Positions 1 through 10,040 are shown, numbered from the stretch's first letter. The stretch: DNA of 64,000 nt from Microbacterium sp. Bi121 (GCF_918698005.1 NZ_CAKKLJ010000002.1:186001-250000), one strand, 5' to 3'. The notes: generated by a model not told the origin, from the sequence alone. Translations and numbers: made by a program.

Positions 1-276
1 CGCCGGAATGCGACCGCGAACGCTCGACCATACGCGGATCGAGATCTGCGCGTCGGACTGGGTGTCCTTGAGCCGCCCGAACACGTTCCCGCCGCGGATG
101 TTCCAGGAGGTGATCTCACCCTCGACCCAGACGGTGTTCCATCGCGCGATGAAGTCGCGGATGGTGCCGTTCAGACGTGCCACGGAGGTGGGGGCATCCG
201 CCGTCGAATCACGCGGCGCGACGGCGTCGGCCGGCGGCGTCTGACCGTTCACGTGAGATGCCTCGAAGACCGTCAT
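1..276 (-). CDS. xseA: Exodeoxyribonuclease VII large subunit, N-terminal part (cut by window edge)
   Basis: The 92 visible codons encode the N-terminal OB-fold of XseA, the nucleic-acid-binding part of exonuclease VII, which degrades single-stranded DNA into oligonucleotides in the cytoplasm with XseB. The stretch LNGTIRDFIARWNTVWVEGE followed by an S-W-N-x-R-G-G-N-V-F-G-R-L-K segment is typical of the family. I chose the ATG at 276 because GGAAAGGA lies just upstream on the minus strand. It is divergent from ispH. The catalytic middle and C-terminus lie to the left of the window. Confidence 0.9.
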   Translation of the reverse strand, partial: MTVFEASHVNGQTPPADAVAPRDSTADAPTSVARLNGTIRDFIARWNTVWVEGEITSWNIRGGNVFGRLKDTQSDAQISIRVWSSVRGRIPA

Positions 277-338
277 CAGGTCCTTTCCGTCTGCTCGCAC
301 CTGAATCGTCGTCCAGGCCCCTCCATGGCGTCCCTCGG

Positions 339-344
339 TAGACT
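339..344 (+). promoter_or_regulatory. -10-like hexamer of ispH
   Basis: TAGACT ends six bases before the GTG at 351, so transcription would begin at or next to the start codon. Confidence 0.55.
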
Positions 345-350
345 CGAGGT

Positions 351-1424
351 GTGAGCCAGGCCACCGTACATCTTCCCGTTCCCCGCATCCCTCGGTCGCG
401 GGCGACGCGGCTTCAGAATAACCCGGTCGACGGACACAAGCGCGTCCTGCTCGCAGCCCCGCGAGGCTACTGCGCCGGTGTGGACCGTGCCGTAGTCGCC
501 GTCGAGAAGGCTCTGGAGCGCTACGGCGCACCGGTGTACGTGCGCAAGCAGATCGTGCACAACATCCATGTCGTCACCGAGCTCGAGGCGCAGGGTGCGA
601 TCTTCGTCGAAGAGGTCGACGAGGTGCCGGAGGGCGCCCACGTCGTGTTCAGCGCGCACGGCGTCTCGCCCGCCGTCGTGAACGCGGCATCCGACCGAGG
701 GCTGCACGCGATCGACGCGACCTGCCCTCTGGTCACGAAGGTGCACCGCGAGGCTGTGCGATTCGCCCGCGATGACTTCGAGATCCTGCTTATCGGCCAC
801 GACGGCCACGAAGAGGTCGAAGGAACCGCCGGCCACGCGCCCGAGCGGGTCACGATCGTGAACTCGCCGGAAGAGGCCGACACCGTGCAGGTGAAGGATC
901 CGTCGAAGGTCGTCTGGCTTTCGCAGACCACCCTGTCGGTCGACGAGACCATGGAGACGGTCAACCGCCTGCGCACTCGCTTCCCCGAGCTGCACAATCC
1001 GCCGTCCGACGACATCTGCTACGCCACCCAGAACCGCCAGGTCGCGATCAAGAAGGTCGCGAGGGATGCCGACCTCGTCATCGTCGTCGGATCGGCGAAC
1101 TCGTCGAACTCGGTCCGCCTGGTCGAGGTCGCGCTCGAGTACGGCGCCAAGGCCGCCTATCGCGTCGACTACGCCGAGGAGGTCAAGCAAGAGTGGCTCG
1201 ACGGCGTCGAGACGGTCGGTGTGACCAGTGGCGCCTCTGTGCCGGAGGTGCTCGTCAAGGAAGTGCTCGAGACGCTCAGCACCGCCGGATACGCGGATGT
1301 CGAAGAGGTCCGCACGGCGGAGGAGGACCTGATGTTCTCCCTGCCCAAGGAGCTGCGCCAGGATCTCGCGGGTCAGCGGGACGCACGCGGGCCGGGCGGA
1401 CGCACGAAGACCGCCACGTCATGA
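351..1424 (+). CDS. ispH: 4-hydroxy-3-methylbut-2-enyl diphosphate reductase (IspH/LytB)
   Basis: Last enzyme of the MEP isoprenoid pathway: reduces HMBPP to IPP and DMAPP using a [4Fe-4S] cluster. The three cluster cysteines are present as C41 ([11 protein letters not shown]), C125 (DATCPLV) and C223 ([10 protein letters not shown]), as are the substrate-binding histidines in QIVHN and SAHGVS. The 357-residue length fits the actinobacterial family. The GTG start is supported by the preceding -10-like hexamer. The stop overlaps the ATG of the next gene (ATGA), so the two are translationally coupled. The cofactor must be supplied by an Fe-S assembly system; none is next to it. Confidence 0.97.
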   Translation: MSQATVHLPVPRIPRSRATRLQNNPVDGHKRVLLAAPRGYCAGVDRAVVAVEKALERYGAPVYVRKQIVHNIHVVTELEAQGAIFVEEVDEVPEGAHVVFSAHGVSPAVVNAASDRGLHAIDATCPLVTKVHREAVRFARDDFEILLIGHDGHEEVEGTAGHAPERVTIVNSPEEADTVQVKDPSKVVWLSQTTLSVDETMETVNRLRTRFPELHNPPSDDICYATQNRQVAIKKVARDADLVIVVGSANSSNSVRLVEVALEYGAKAAYRVDYAEEVKQEWLDGVETVGVTSGASVPEVLVKEVLETLSTAGYADVEEVRTAEEDLMFSLPKELRQDLAGQRDARGPGGRTKTATS

Positions 1425-1969
1425 CCGATCGCCCGCAGTACGGCGAGTACGCGACACCGGAGGAGCAGCGGCGGCTCGCCGGCCTGCCGCCGGTGGATGC
1501 TGCGCCGGAGGATGCTGCGCCGGAGGCGGCTGTGGCCACGGCGTCCGGACCCGCCGACGCCGTTCCCACAGGGGCCGCATCAGCGGCCAAGCCGGCGGCG
1601 CGTCCGTGGGATCGTGTCATCACGATCGCGCTCCTCGCCTACGGCATCGTGAACGTCTTCATGACGGGGATGTCGTACCTCGACCTCCCGACGGTCATGA
1701 ACCAGAGCATGAACATCCTCGGGATCGATGGGGAGTTCACGAACTTCGACCAGGCCAAGATCTGGGGCACGACCGCGGCGATCGTGCTCGTCATCGGCTG
1801 GGTCATCACGGCGTGGCTGTCGATGCGGCGTCTTCGGCGGGGCAGGCTCACCTGGTGGATTCCGCTGGTCGGCGCGGCCGTGACCATGATCGTGGCGTCG
1901 ATCTGCATCAGCGTTCCGATGATGAGCGACCCGGCCTTCATCGCCTACCTGGACGGGTCGACGCGCTAG
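1421..1969 (+). CDS. DUF6264-type membrane protein
   Basis: A 182-residue protein starting at the ATG that overlaps the ispH stop. It has a hydrophilic Ala/Pro-rich N-terminus (residues 1-62) and three predicted membrane spans near 66-84, 115-134 and 145-166. It resembles uncharacterised DUF6264 proteins of Microbacteriaceae; function unknown. Coupling to ispH suggests co-expression but not necessarily a shared pathway. Residues 26-35 are a duplicated DAAPE pair, produced by a 15-bp tandem duplication at 1496-1525. Confidence 0.8.
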   Translation: MTDRPQYGEYATPEEQRRLAGLPPVDAAPEDAAPEAAVATASGPADAVPTGAASAAKPAARPWDRVITIALLAYGIVNVFMTGMSYLDLPTVMNQSMNILGIDGEFTNFDQAKIWGTTAAIVLVIGWVITAWLSMRRLRRGRLTWWIPLVGAAVTMIVASICISVPMMSDPAFIAYLDGSTR

Positions 1970-1989
1970 TTGAGCGCGCCATCCGGCTT

Positions 1990-2056
1990 CGAAACGACAA
2001 AACCACGCCGGGACCACGTCGAATCGACGTGGTCCCGGCGTGGTTTTGCGGGTTCG
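1990..2056. repeat. 67-bp palindromic element, copy 1 (likely bidirectional terminator)
   Basis: The core arms AAAACCACGCCGGGAC (1999-2014) and GTCCCGGCGTGGTTTT (2032-2047) flank a 17-base centre that is itself self-complementary, giving an uninterrupted stem of at least 23 bp from 1999 to 2047. Outer 9-base flanks CGAAACGAC and GCGGGTTCG pair partly. It lies between convergent genes (DUF6264 and aldolase); the A4/T4 ends give a U-run on either strand. Other copies are at 33469, 38992 and 40093. Confidence 0.85.
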
Positions 2057-2067
2057 CGGTGCGTGCG

Positions 2068-3096
<1,029 letters not shown>

Positions 3097-3267
3097 GAAA
3101 ATCTCCTGCGATAGATGAGACCGGGACAGTGCTCACTCTATCGCTGGCGATCGATGGCTGCCGTCGGCGATCGCTCTCGAGAGTGCTGGTCTTCCCGTAT
3201 GTTAAGAATGACGATTCCTTCATCGGTTTCGGCCCGAAACTGCCCGTTCTCTCGCCATCGTGATGGC

Positions 3268-3273
3268 TAGGCT
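3268..3273 (+). promoter_or_regulatory. -10-like hexamer of glpX
   Basis: TAGGCT followed by six bases and the ATG at 3280. Confidence 0.55.
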
Positions 3274-3279
3274 GGCCCC

Positions 3280-4266
3280 ATGGTGAGTCTGACGGCCGAT
3301 ATGAGCCCCCTGCGTCCCGACCGCAACCTCGCGCTGGAGCTCGTGCGCGCAACCGAGGCAGCGTCGATCCGCGCCGTGCCGTTCATCGGCCGGGGGAACA
3401 AGGAAGCGGCAGACGGCGCGGCCGTCGACGCCATGCGCGCGTTCCTCGGCACCGTGAACTTCCAGGGCAGAGTCGTCATCGGCGAGGGCGAGAAGGACAA
3501 CGCCCCGATGCTGTTCAACGGCGAGGTCGTCGGCTCAGGGCGTGGCCCCGAGTGCGACATCGCCGTCGACCCGATCGACGGCACCTCGCTCACCGCCGCC
3601 GGACGGCAGAACGCGCTGTCCGTGATCGCGGTGTCGGATCGTGGAACGATGCTCGACGCCTCCAGCGTCTTCTACATGGACAAGCTCGTCACCGGGCCGG
3701 CCGGAGTCGGCGTGGTCGACATCCGCCTGCCGATCGGTGAGAACATCCGTCTGCTCTCGAAGGCGCTCGACAAGCCCATCGACGAGATCGTCGTATCGGT
3801 GCTGAACCGTCCCCGCCACGAGAGGCTCATCGAAGAGATCCGCGAGGCCGGAGCCGGCACGCGCCTCATGAGCGACGGCGACGTCGCCGGAGGCATCAAC
3901 GCGGCGCGCCACGGGGCGCGCACCGACATGTGCGTCGGCGTCGGCGGAAGCCCGGAGGGCATCGTGACCGCCTGCGCGATCAAGGCGCTCGGCGGTCATA
4001 TCCAGGGGCGCCTCTGGCCGCGCGATGACGAGGAACGCCAGCGCGGCGTCGACGCCGGGCTCCAGATGGACTACGTGTACGAAGCCGATGAACTGGTCAA
4101 GGGCGACAACACGCTGTTCGTCGCCACCGGTGTCACGGACGGACAGCTCGTCGCCGGTGTGCGCCGCGAGGGAAACTACGTCTACACCGAGTCCGTCGTG
4201 CTTCGCGGGGCATCTGGGACGCTCCGCCGCATCTCGTCGGAGCACCTCGTCTCGAAGTGGCTCTGA
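3280..4266 (+). CDS. glpX: Class II fructose-1,6-bisphosphatase (GlpX)
   Basis: Removes the 1-phosphate from fructose 1,6-bisphosphate, the committed gluconeogenic step; class II enzymes are the usual form in Actinobacteria. The 328 residues include the metal-binding motifs GEGEKDNAPM (about 68-77) and DPIDGTSL (97-104), and the E-R-H-E-R-L-I-E-E-I and G-D-V-A-G-G-I-N segments of the family. The ATG at 3280 is preferred over the later ATG at 3301 because of the hexamer spacing. The neighbouring divergent aldolase supplies its substrate in the reverse direction. Confidence 0.95.
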   Translation: MVSLTADMSPLRPDRNLALELVRATEAASIRAVPFIGRGNKEAADGAAVDAMRAFLGTVNFQGRVVIGEGEKDNAPMLFNGEVVGSGRGPECDIAVDPIDGTSLTAAGRQNALSVIAVSDRGTMLDASSVFYMDKLVTGPAGVGVVDIRLPIGENIRLLSKALDKPIDEIVVSVLNRPRHERLIEEIREAGAGTRLMSDGDVAGGINAARHGARTDMCVGVGGSPEGIVTACAIKALGGHIQGRLWPRDDEERQRGVDAGLQMDYVYEADELVKGDNTLFVATGVTDGQLVAGVRREGNYVYTESVVLRGASGTLRRISSEHLVSKWL

Positions 4267-4270
4267 CGTC

Positions 4271-4295
4271 GGAGCCGGTCGCTGCACGCGGCTCC
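4271..4295 (+). terminator. Possible terminator hairpin after glpX
   Basis: GGAGCCG (4271-4277) and CGGCTCC (4289-4295) form a 7-bp stem with an 11-base loop right after the glpX stop. No clear T-run follows, so this is a weak call. Confidence 0.35.
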
Positions 4296-4384
4296 TGAGA
4301 GCGGCTCCCGCGCTTCTCAGGCTTACCTGGCAGAATGGGAGTCGTCGTCGAGCTCAACGGCGACGGCCTCCAGGAGGGTGAGAG

Positions 4385-4678
4385 ATGACCACGGGAACGA
4401 CGGGAAGCGGCGACAAGCCGGCACCGGTGAAGATGGTCACCACCAACACAGGTCGCATCCTTCGGATCTCGCCAGAGGACGAGGCCGCCCGCGCAGCCGC
4501 TGCGGCAGCCGCCACGACCGCGCCCCCGAACATGGATCCCGCACGCCGCACCGACGTGCTGTTCCGCGTCCGCCGTGCCGAAGGGCATGAACTCAGCCCG
4601 TGGTGGATGGTCGGCGCATTCGTCGTGAGCTCGGGCCTTGTGATCGCCCTGCTCAGCTGGGTTCCCTACAGCGCCTGA
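4385..4678 (+). CDS. Small single-span membrane protein, unknown function
   Basis: A 97-residue protein with a good ribosome-binding site (AGGAGGG) before the ATG. The N-terminal 70 residues are hydrophilic with an Ala run near 36-46; one membrane span is predicted near 74-93, ending at the C-terminus. This layout resembles tail-anchored small proteins of unknown role. Its 3' end overlaps the 3' end of the convergent rmuC gene by 13 bp. I do not recognise a named family. Confidence 0.7.
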   Translation: MTTGTTGSGDKPAPVKMVTTNTGRILRISPEDEAARAAAAAAATTAPPNMDPARRTDVLFRVRRAEGHELSPWWMVGAFVVSSGLVIALLSWVPYSA

Positions 4679-5979
4679 TCCCTGCTTACATCCTCGTCAG
4701 CCAGTCGGTGCCGCACCGGCCCGAGATCCGCCTCGATCTCGACGATCGGTTGATCTGCTGCCGGCCCGCCGCCGTCGCGTGCGTCGCCGGTCAGTTCAGG
4801 GGCGGTGAACTTGCGCGGGCTGCTGGTGATGACCGGTGGCGCAGCCTCCAGCGATGATGCATCGATGCCGGGGAACTGCCGCGCCGTCACGAGCACCCGC
4901 GTCTCCAGCGAACCGGCGAAGCGGTTGTAGCTGTCCACCGTGCGCTCGAGCGCCCGCCGGAGGTCGTCGGCGTGGCCGGCGAGTGTTCCGAGCCGGTCGA
5001 ACAGCTGCGTGCCGAGCGCGAGCAGGGTGCGGGCCTCGGTCGACACCTCCTGCTGGGTCCAGGTGTAGGCGACGGTCTTCAGCACCGCCCAGAGGTTGAC
5101 CGGTGACGCCAGAGCCACGCGCTTGCCGAAAGCGTAGTCGAGCAGCGCAGGGTCCTCATCGATGGCCGCGGCCAGCAGTGACTCGCTCGGGAGGAAGCAG
5201 ATGACGAACTCGGGGCTCGCGTCGAGCCCTGACCAGTACGCCTTCTTCGCCAGCGCGTCCACGTGCGCCCGGACGGCCTTCACATGCTTCTGCATGTGCG
5301 CACGGCGCTGCGCCTCGTGCCCGTCGCCGCCCGGCAGCGCCGTCGCCTCGAGATACGCGTCGAGGGGGACCTTGGCATCCACGGCGATCGAGGTGCCGCC
5401 CGGGAGACGCACGACCATGTCTGGTCGCCCCTGCCCTCGGTCGGACGAGATCGTCGACTGCAGATCGAAGTCGACGTGCCTGGTGAGGCCCGCGGCCTCG
5501 ACGACGCGCCGCAGCTGGGTCTCACCCCACACGCCCCTCGTCGATGTCGAACGCAGTGCTCCCGCGAGCGACTCGGTCGTGGCCCGCAGCGCCTCATCCG
5601 ACTCCTGAGCCCTGCGCAGCTGCTCGGCCAGCGAGCCGAATTGCGCATGCCGCTCCTGTTCGAGTGAGGCGACCTTGCTCTGCATCTGCTGCAGCGACTC
5701 TCGCACAGGGGCGAGTGCCGTGAGCACGGCGTTCTGCTGCTGCACCCGGTCTGCCTCGGCCCGCTGCTGCGTGCGGGCGTGCTCGACGGCATCCCGGTAC
5801 AGGTCGTACTGCCGGTCGCGGTCATCCCGAGCGGCGGAGAGCTCTGCCTGAGCACGCGCGAGGTCGGTTGCAGCCGACGACAGCTGCGTCGACGACCGAG
5901 CTGCGCGCGCGTACCACCCGATGGCGGCGCCGGCGGCGAGAGCCGCGACGGCCAGGAGAACGATCAGCGGAGCATCCAT
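4666..5979 (-). CDS. rmuC: DNA recombination protein RmuC
   Basis: RmuC-family protein, associated with limiting DNA rearrangement at inverted repeats. The 437 residues have an N-terminal membrane anchor (5-22), a coiled coil (about 30-145), and a PD-(D/E)XK-like core with RGVWGETQL (148-156), GRPDMVVRLP (184-193) and DAKVPLDAY (201-209). The longer open frame to 6102 is rejected because it would run through the neighbouring ankyrin gene with an Arg-rich, non-family N-terminus. The C-terminal 50 residues are poorly conserved and acidic. Confidence 0.9.
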   Translation of the reverse strand: MDAPLIVLLAVAALAAGAAIGWYARAARSSTQLSSAATDLARAQAELSAARDDRDRQYDLYRDAVEHARTQQRAEADRVQQQNAVLTALAPVRESLQQMQSKVASLEQERHAQFGSLAEQLRRAQESDEALRATTESLAGALRSTSTRGVWGETQLRRVVEAAGLTRHVDFDLQSTISSDRGQGRPDMVVRLPGGTSIAVDAKVPLDAYLEATALPGGDGHEAQRRAHMQKHVKAVRAHVDALAKKAYWSGLDASPEFVICFLPSESLLAAAIDEDPALLDYAFGKRVALASPVNLWAVLKTVAYTWTQQEVSTEARTLLALGTQLFDRLGTLAGHADDLRRALERTVDSYNRFAGSLETRVLVTARQFPGIDASSLEAAPPVITSSPRKFTAPELTGDARDGGGPAADQPIVEIEADLGPVRHRLADEDVSRDQAL

Positions 5980-6034
5980 ACCGCCATGATGCCGACGGCC
6001 ACCGACATTACGGCGCCGACGCCCCGAGCGGCGT

Positions 6035-6442
6035 TCAGCGTGCGGCGTGCTCCTCGAGGATCGCGCGCATGTCGGACAGCCCGAACTGGTCGGCGATCGC
6101 AAGCGCGGAGAGGGCCCCTGCGGTCTGATCCGCGCCGGCGTCCAGCAGCATCCGAAGGAGCGTCTCGTTCTTGCGGAACACAGCGCACGAGATCGCGGTC
6201 TGGCCGTTGTCGTTCACGGCATCCAGGGCTGCGCCCCGTCGGATCAGGTCCGCGACCGTGTGCGCCTCTTCGGCATAGGTCGCGACGATGAGGAACGTGT
6301 CGCCGCGCGGATTCCGCAGATCGATCGGCACACCCGCGTCGATCATCTCGCCGAGCGGTCCGGTGCGGCCCTGGCGCGCGAGGTCGAAGGTGCCCTCGAT
6401 GACCTCGAGGCTGACGGGGGAGTCTCCGGAAGGATTCGTCAT
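6035..6442 (-). CDS. Ankyrin-repeat protein
   Basis: A 135-residue protein with about three to four ankyrin repeats, seen in segments such as PRGDTFLIVATYAEEAHTVA and NGQTAISCAVFRKNETLLRM, each followed by a LLDAGAD-type turn. Ankyrin folds bind other proteins, so it is probably an interaction module rather than an enzyme; the partner is unknown. CAGAAT lies six bases before the ATG. It sits 55 bp upstream of rmuC on the same strand and may be read with it. Confidence 0.85.
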   Translation of the reverse strand: MTNPSGDSPVSLEVIEGTFDLARQGRTGPLGEMIDAGVPIDLRNPRGDTFLIVATYAEEAHTVADLIRRGAALDAVNDNGQTAISCAVFRKNETLLRMLLDAGADQTAGALSALAIADQFGLSDMRAILEEHAAR

Positions 6443-6448
6443 GCACTC

Positions 6449-6454
6449 ATTCTG
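6449..6454 (-). promoter_or_regulatory. -10-like hexamer of the ankyrin gene
   Basis: CAGAAT on the minus strand, six bases before the ATG at 6442. Confidence 0.45.
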
Positions 6455-6477
6455 GCGTGACGGGCGTGCGAATGCGC

Positions 6478-7071
6478 TCAGGCCGCGCGATCCTGAGCGA
6501 CGGGCGCCGGAGCATCCGTCACCCGCAGGCTCAGCGCCTTCGCGAGCGCGTGCACGTCAGCGGCGCCGACTCGTCGCGCGGAGTCGATGACGATCTCGGC
6601 GCATGCGCGGGCATCCGCGAGGGCGTCGTGATGCGAGAAATCGGCGAACCCGGCTGCGGCAGCGGCCTTCGGCAGCCGGTACGAATCGAGGTCGTACACC
6701 TTGCGTGCGACCTGCAGACTGCACAGCGAACGGTACGGAGGGCAGTCGAGTGCGGTGACCTCGGAGGCGGTGCGCAGCACCTTCAGGTCGAACCCGGCGT
6801 TGTGCGCCACGAGCACGTCGGCGCCGGCGAAGCCGCACAGCCGATCGAACTGCTCGGGCCAGGTCGCGGCGTCCTCGACATCCTGCGGACGGATGCCGTG
6901 GATCTTGACGTTCCACTCCTGGAACTCGTCGTGTCCCACCGGTGGGCGGATCAGCCATCCGGCTGTGGCGACCACCCGGCCGTCGCGCACCCGCACGAGA
7001 CCGACGGAGCAGGCGGATGCGGAACTGGAGTTGGCGGTCTCGAAGTCGATCGCGGTGAAGTCCAGGGGCAC
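6478..7071 (-). CDS. DEDDh 3'-5' exonuclease (DnaQ/epsilon-like)
   Basis: A 197-residue protein related to the proofreading subunit of DNA polymerase III. The acidic residues appear in order: AIDFE (D9, E11), HNAGFD (D95), and a C-terminal HHDALADARA block with the catalytic His and Asp, so it should be active on DNA or RNA 3' ends. The GTG at 7071 is chosen because GAGAGAAGG lies just upstream and the frame before it is Arg-rich and non-homologous. A stand-alone exonuclease of this size is common in Actinobacteria; its exact substrate is not predictable. Confidence 0.88.
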   Translation of the reverse strand: MPLDFTAIDFETANSSSASACSVGLVRVRDGRVVATAGWLIRPPVGHDEFQEWNVKIHGIRPQDVEDAATWPEQFDRLCGFAGADVLVAHNAGFDLKVLRTASEVTALDCPPYRSLCSLQVARKVYDLDSYRLPKAAAAAGFADFSHHDALADARACAEIVIDSARRVGAADVHALAKALSLRVTDAPAPVAQDRAA

Positions 7072-7118
7072 CTGTTCACCTTCTCTCCGCTCGCGACGCG
7101 GACGACGCAGGCTCGCCG

Positions 7119-7124
7119 TAGGCT
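7119..7124 (+). promoter_or_regulatory. -10-like hexamer of the methyltransferase gene
   Basis: TAGGCT, six bases before the ATG at 7131. Confidence 0.55.
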
Positions 7125-7130
7125 GGCGAC

Positions 7131-7871
7131 ATGAGCGATGAGCGGGCGACCTCATTCGGTGCTGCAGCAGGCGACTACGAGGCCTCGCGGCCGGACTATC
7201 CGTTCGAGGCCGTGGCCTGGATGCTCGAGAGGCTGCCATTGGAGTCGCGTCGCGTCGCCGATGTCGGTGCCGGCACGGGCAAGCTGACCCGTGTGCTCGC
7301 GGATGCTCCGGGTTCCGAGGTGATCGCGATCGATCCGGATGCCGCGATGCTCGCGAAACTGCGCGAGAGCGTCCCCGGTGTCCCGACGTTTCTCGGTACG
7401 GCGGAGAAACTGTCCCTCCCGGACGCCAGCCTGGACGCCGTGGTGCTCGGCCAGGCGTGGCACTGGGTGGATCCGGTCGCAGCTTCTGCGGAGATCGGCC
7501 GTGTCGTACGCTCCGGTGGCACCCTCGGGCTGATCTGGAATCTGCGCGACGACAGCGTGGAGTGGGTGATGCGGCTGACCGAGATCATGCGCACGTCGCC
7601 GGCGGCGGGCATGTTCGAGGGCGACGGCCCGACCGTCGCGGCACCCTTCGCCGAGCTCGAGGCGAACGACTGGCGGTGGGTGCGCCCGATGACACGTGCT
7701 CGATTGCACCGGATGGCGGACTCCCGGAGCTTCTTCATTACGGCATCCGAATCGGTCCGGCGCAGCATCCACGACGACATGGACGCGCTCTTCGACGAGC
7801 TGGGCGTGCACGGCGACGCAACCGTCGACCTCCCATACGTGACGCGGGCGTTCCGCGCAGTGCGGGACTGA
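7131..7871 (+). CDS. Class I SAM-dependent methyltransferase
   Basis: A 246-residue Rossmann methyltransferase. SAM-binding motif I is VADVGAGTGKLTRVLAD (about 39-55), the acidic motif II is EVIAIDPD, and motif IV is LDAVVLGQAWHWVDP. The QAWHWVD sequence is typical of the UbiE/Methyltransf_11 group, sometimes annotated trans-aconitate methyltransferase-like, but the substrate cannot be named from sequence. It stands alone between divergent and tandem genes with its own predicted promoter. Confidence 0.88.
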   Translation: MSDERATSFGAAAGDYEASRPDYPFEAVAWMLERLPLESRRVADVGAGTGKLTRVLADAPGSEVIAIDPDAAMLAKLRESVPGVPTFLGTAEKLSLPDASLDAVVLGQAWHWVDPVAASAEIGRVVRSGGTLGLIWNLRDDSVEWVMRLTEIMRTSPAAGMFEGDGPTVAAPFAELEANDWRWVRPMTRARLHRMADSRSFFITASESVRRSIHDDMDALFDELGVHGDATVDLPYVTRAFRAVRD

Positions 7872-7895
7872 CACCCCCTCGGCTCAGTGCGGTCG

Positions 7896-7901
7896 TACCC
7901 T
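7896..7901 (+). promoter_or_regulatory. -10-like hexamer of the S51 peptidase gene
   Basis: TACCCT, six bases before the ATG at 7908. Confidence 0.5.
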
Positions 7902-7907
7902 GACGGA

Positions 7908-8567
7908 ATGAGACTTCTGCTCACGTCAGGCGGGGTGACGAACCCCAGCATCCGTACGGCTCTGGTCGAGATGCTCGGCAAGCCCATCGAAGCGTCATCG
8001 GCCCTCTATGTTCCGACGGCCCAGTATGGGCATCCGATGTGCACGCCGGACATCACCTTCCGCGCGCTCGCCGGTCCGCAGTCGATGACGGCGCTCGGTT
8101 GGGAATCGGTCGGTGTGCTCGAGCTCACGGCGCTGCCGTCCATGGAGGGGGAGAGGTGGATCCCCTGGGTGGAGTCGGCCGACGCCCTGCTCGTCGACGG
8201 CGGCGATGCGACCTATCTCGCGCATTGGATCCGCCGATCGGGACTTCTGAAGCTGTTCCCGCGCCTCGAGCGAACCGTGTGGGTCGGAGTCAGCGCCGGG
8301 AGCATGGTGATGACGCCGCGCATCGGCGAGGAGTTCGAGCAGTGGACGTCGCCCGACGAGGGCGAGGGGGCACTCGGCCTCGTGGACTTCTCGATCTTCC
8401 CGCACCTGGACTACCCGACGTTCCCCGAGAACACATTGGCGCACGCCGAGAAGTGGGCGGAGCACATCGACGGGCCCGCATACGCGATCGACGACCAGAC
8501 GGCGATCCGTGTCGTCGGCAGCGACGTCGACCTGATCTCCGAGGGGCACTGGAAGCGGTTGGAGTAG
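7908..8567 (+). CDS. Peptidase E-like protein (peptidase family S51)
   Basis: A 219-residue protein of the PepE/cyanophycinase-like group with a class I glutamine amidotransferase-type fold. The nucleophile elbow WVGVSAGSM places the catalytic serine at about 129; FPHLDYP supplies the likely histidine. Family members cleave N-terminal aspartyl dipeptides, but some homologues are uncharacterised. The upstream in-frame ATG at 7887 is rejected because the hexamer spacing points to 7908. Confidence 0.82.
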   Translation: MRLLLTSGGVTNPSIRTALVEMLGKPIEASSALYVPTAQYGHPMCTPDITFRALAGPQSMTALGWESVGVLELTALPSMEGERWIPWVESADALLVDGGDATYLAHWIRRSGLLKLFPRLERTVWVGVSAGSMVMTPRIGEEFEQWTSPDEGEGALGLVDFSIFPHLDYPTFPENTLAHAEKWAEHIDGPAYAIDDQTAIRVVGSDVDLISEGHWKRLE

Positions 8568-8577
8568 CGGCCAACGG

Positions 8578-8583
8578 TAGACT
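8578..8583 (+). promoter_or_regulatory. -10-like hexamer of ychF
   Basis: TAGACT, eight bases before the GTG at 8592; slightly longer spacing than the other cases. Confidence 0.45.
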
Positions 8584-8591
8584 GGACCCCC

Positions 8592-9665
8592 GTGGCCCTA
8601 ACTATCGGAATCGTCGGCCTGCCCAACGTCGGCAAGTCCACCCTCTTCAACGCGCTGACCAAGAACGACGTGCTCGCGGCGAACTATCCGTTCGCGACGA
8701 TCGAGCCCAACGTCGGCGTCGTGAACCTTCCTGACTCGCGACTCGACACGCTCGCCGGGATCTTCGGCAGCGAGCGGATTCTGCCTGCGACCGTGTCCTT
8801 CGTCGACATCGCCGGCATCGTGCGCGGAGCGAGTGAGGGCGAGGGGCTCGGCAACCAGTTCCTCGCGAACATCCGTGAAGCGGATGCCATCGCCCAGGTC
8901 GTGCGCGGCTTCGATGATGACGACGTGGTGCACGTGGACGGCGCGATCAACCCGAAGGGCGACCTCGAGACGATCAACGCCGAGCTCATGCTCGCCGACC
9001 TGCAGACCGTCGAGAAGGCCATCCCCCGGTTCGAGAAGGAAGTCCGCGGCAAGAAGCTCGACCCGTCGGTCCTCGAGGCAGCGAACGCCGCGAAGGATGC
9101 ACTGGAGCGCGGCCAGCTGCTCTCGGTCAGCGGCATCGACCTCGCACCGATCAAGGAGCTGGGCCTGCTCACCTCGAAGCCGGTCATCTTCGTCTTCAAC
9201 GTCGATGAGAGCGTGCTGACGGATGCTGCGCGCAAGGCCGAGCTCGAAGCCCTGGTCGCGCCGGCGAAGGCGATCTTCCTCGACGCGAAGATCGAGTCCG
9301 AGCTCATCGACCTCGACCCCGAGGACGCGGCCGAGCTGCTGGCATCCACCGGTCAGGACGAGTCGGGACTCGACCAGCTGGCCCGCATCGGCTTCGACAC
9401 CCTGGGCCTGCAGACCTATTTGACCGCCGGTCCGAAGGAATCACGCGCCTGGACGATCCCGCGCGGCGCGAAGGCTCCGCAGGCCGCCGGTGTCATCCAC
9501 ACCGACTTCGAGAAGGGCTTCATCAAGGCCGAGGTCATCTCGTTCGATGACCTCGTCGAGACGGGTTCGGTCGTCGAGGCACGCGCCAAGGGCAAGGCAC
9601 GCCTGGAGGGCAAGGACTACGTGATGCAGGACGGCGACGTGGTGGAGTTCCGCTTCAACGTCTAG
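8592..9665 (+). CDS. ychF: Redox-regulated ribosome-associated ATPase YchF/OLA1
   Basis: A 357-residue Obg-like P-loop protein. The G1 motif GLPNVGKST (9-17), the DIAGIVRGASEGEGLGN switch region and a G4 motif reading NVDE rather than NKxD are all visible; the Glu variant explains ATP preference in this family. A coiled-coil insert follows the G domain, and a TGS domain occupies the C-terminus. YchF binds ribosomes and responds to oxidative stress. Highly conserved housekeeping gene; GTG start. Confidence 0.97.
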   Translation: MALTIGIVGLPNVGKSTLFNALTKNDVLAANYPFATIEPNVGVVNLPDSRLDTLAGIFGSERILPATVSFVDIAGIVRGASEGEGLGNQFLANIREADAIAQVVRGFDDDDVVHVDGAINPKGDLETINAELMLADLQTVEKAIPRFEKEVRGKKLDPSVLEAANAAKDALERGQLLSVSGIDLAPIKELGLLTSKPVIFVFNVDESVLTDAARKAELEALVAPAKAIFLDAKIESELIDLDPEDAAELLASTGQDESGLDQLARIGFDTLGLQTYLTAGPKESRAWTIPRGAKAPQAAGVIHTDFEKGFIKAEVISFDDLVETGSVVEARAKGKARLEGKDYVMQDGDVVEFRFNV

Positions 9666-9683
9666 CGTCGTTCCTGTTGCCGG

Positions 9684-10040
9684 TCACTCCTCATCCCACG
9701 GCAGCCTCACCTGCGGCAGGATGTAGATGCGGCCGAGGGTCGCGACGGGATGCCTCGTCATGTACTCGGCGGCTTCGTCGATCGAATCGGCGGTGATGAG
9801 GTCGTAGCCGGCGAACCACTCCTTGAACTCTGGGAACGGGCCGTCGGTGATCAGGGGTCGGCCGTCACGGACGACGACGGACTTCGCCTGCTCGGGACCC
9901 GCGACGGGTGCCCCCTCGCCGAGACGTCCCGCCGCTTCGCCCTCGGCAGCCCAGCGTTCGAGCATCGCCTGGTCCTCGGCCCGGGTCAGATCGGTGCCGG
10001 TGGGGTCGGACATGTGGATGACGAGGTACTTGCCGCTCAT
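9684..10040 (-). CDS. YCII-related (DGPF-domain) protein
   Basis: A 118-residue YCII-fold protein with the characteristic DGPFPEFKEWFAGYDLI block (about 65-81). Such proteins are encoded with ECF42-type sigma factors in Actinobacteria, as here: its ATG overlaps the stop of the sigma factor gene (ATGA). The biochemical role of DGPF proteins is unknown; a sensory or regulatory partner role for the sigma factor has been proposed from gene linkage. Confidence 0.88.
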   Translation of the reverse strand: MSGKYLVIHMSDPTGTDLTRAEDQAMLERWAAEGEAAGRLGEGAPVAGPEQAKSVVVRDGRPLITDGPFPEFKEWFAGYDLITADSIDEAAEYMTRHPVATLGRIYILPQVRLPWDEE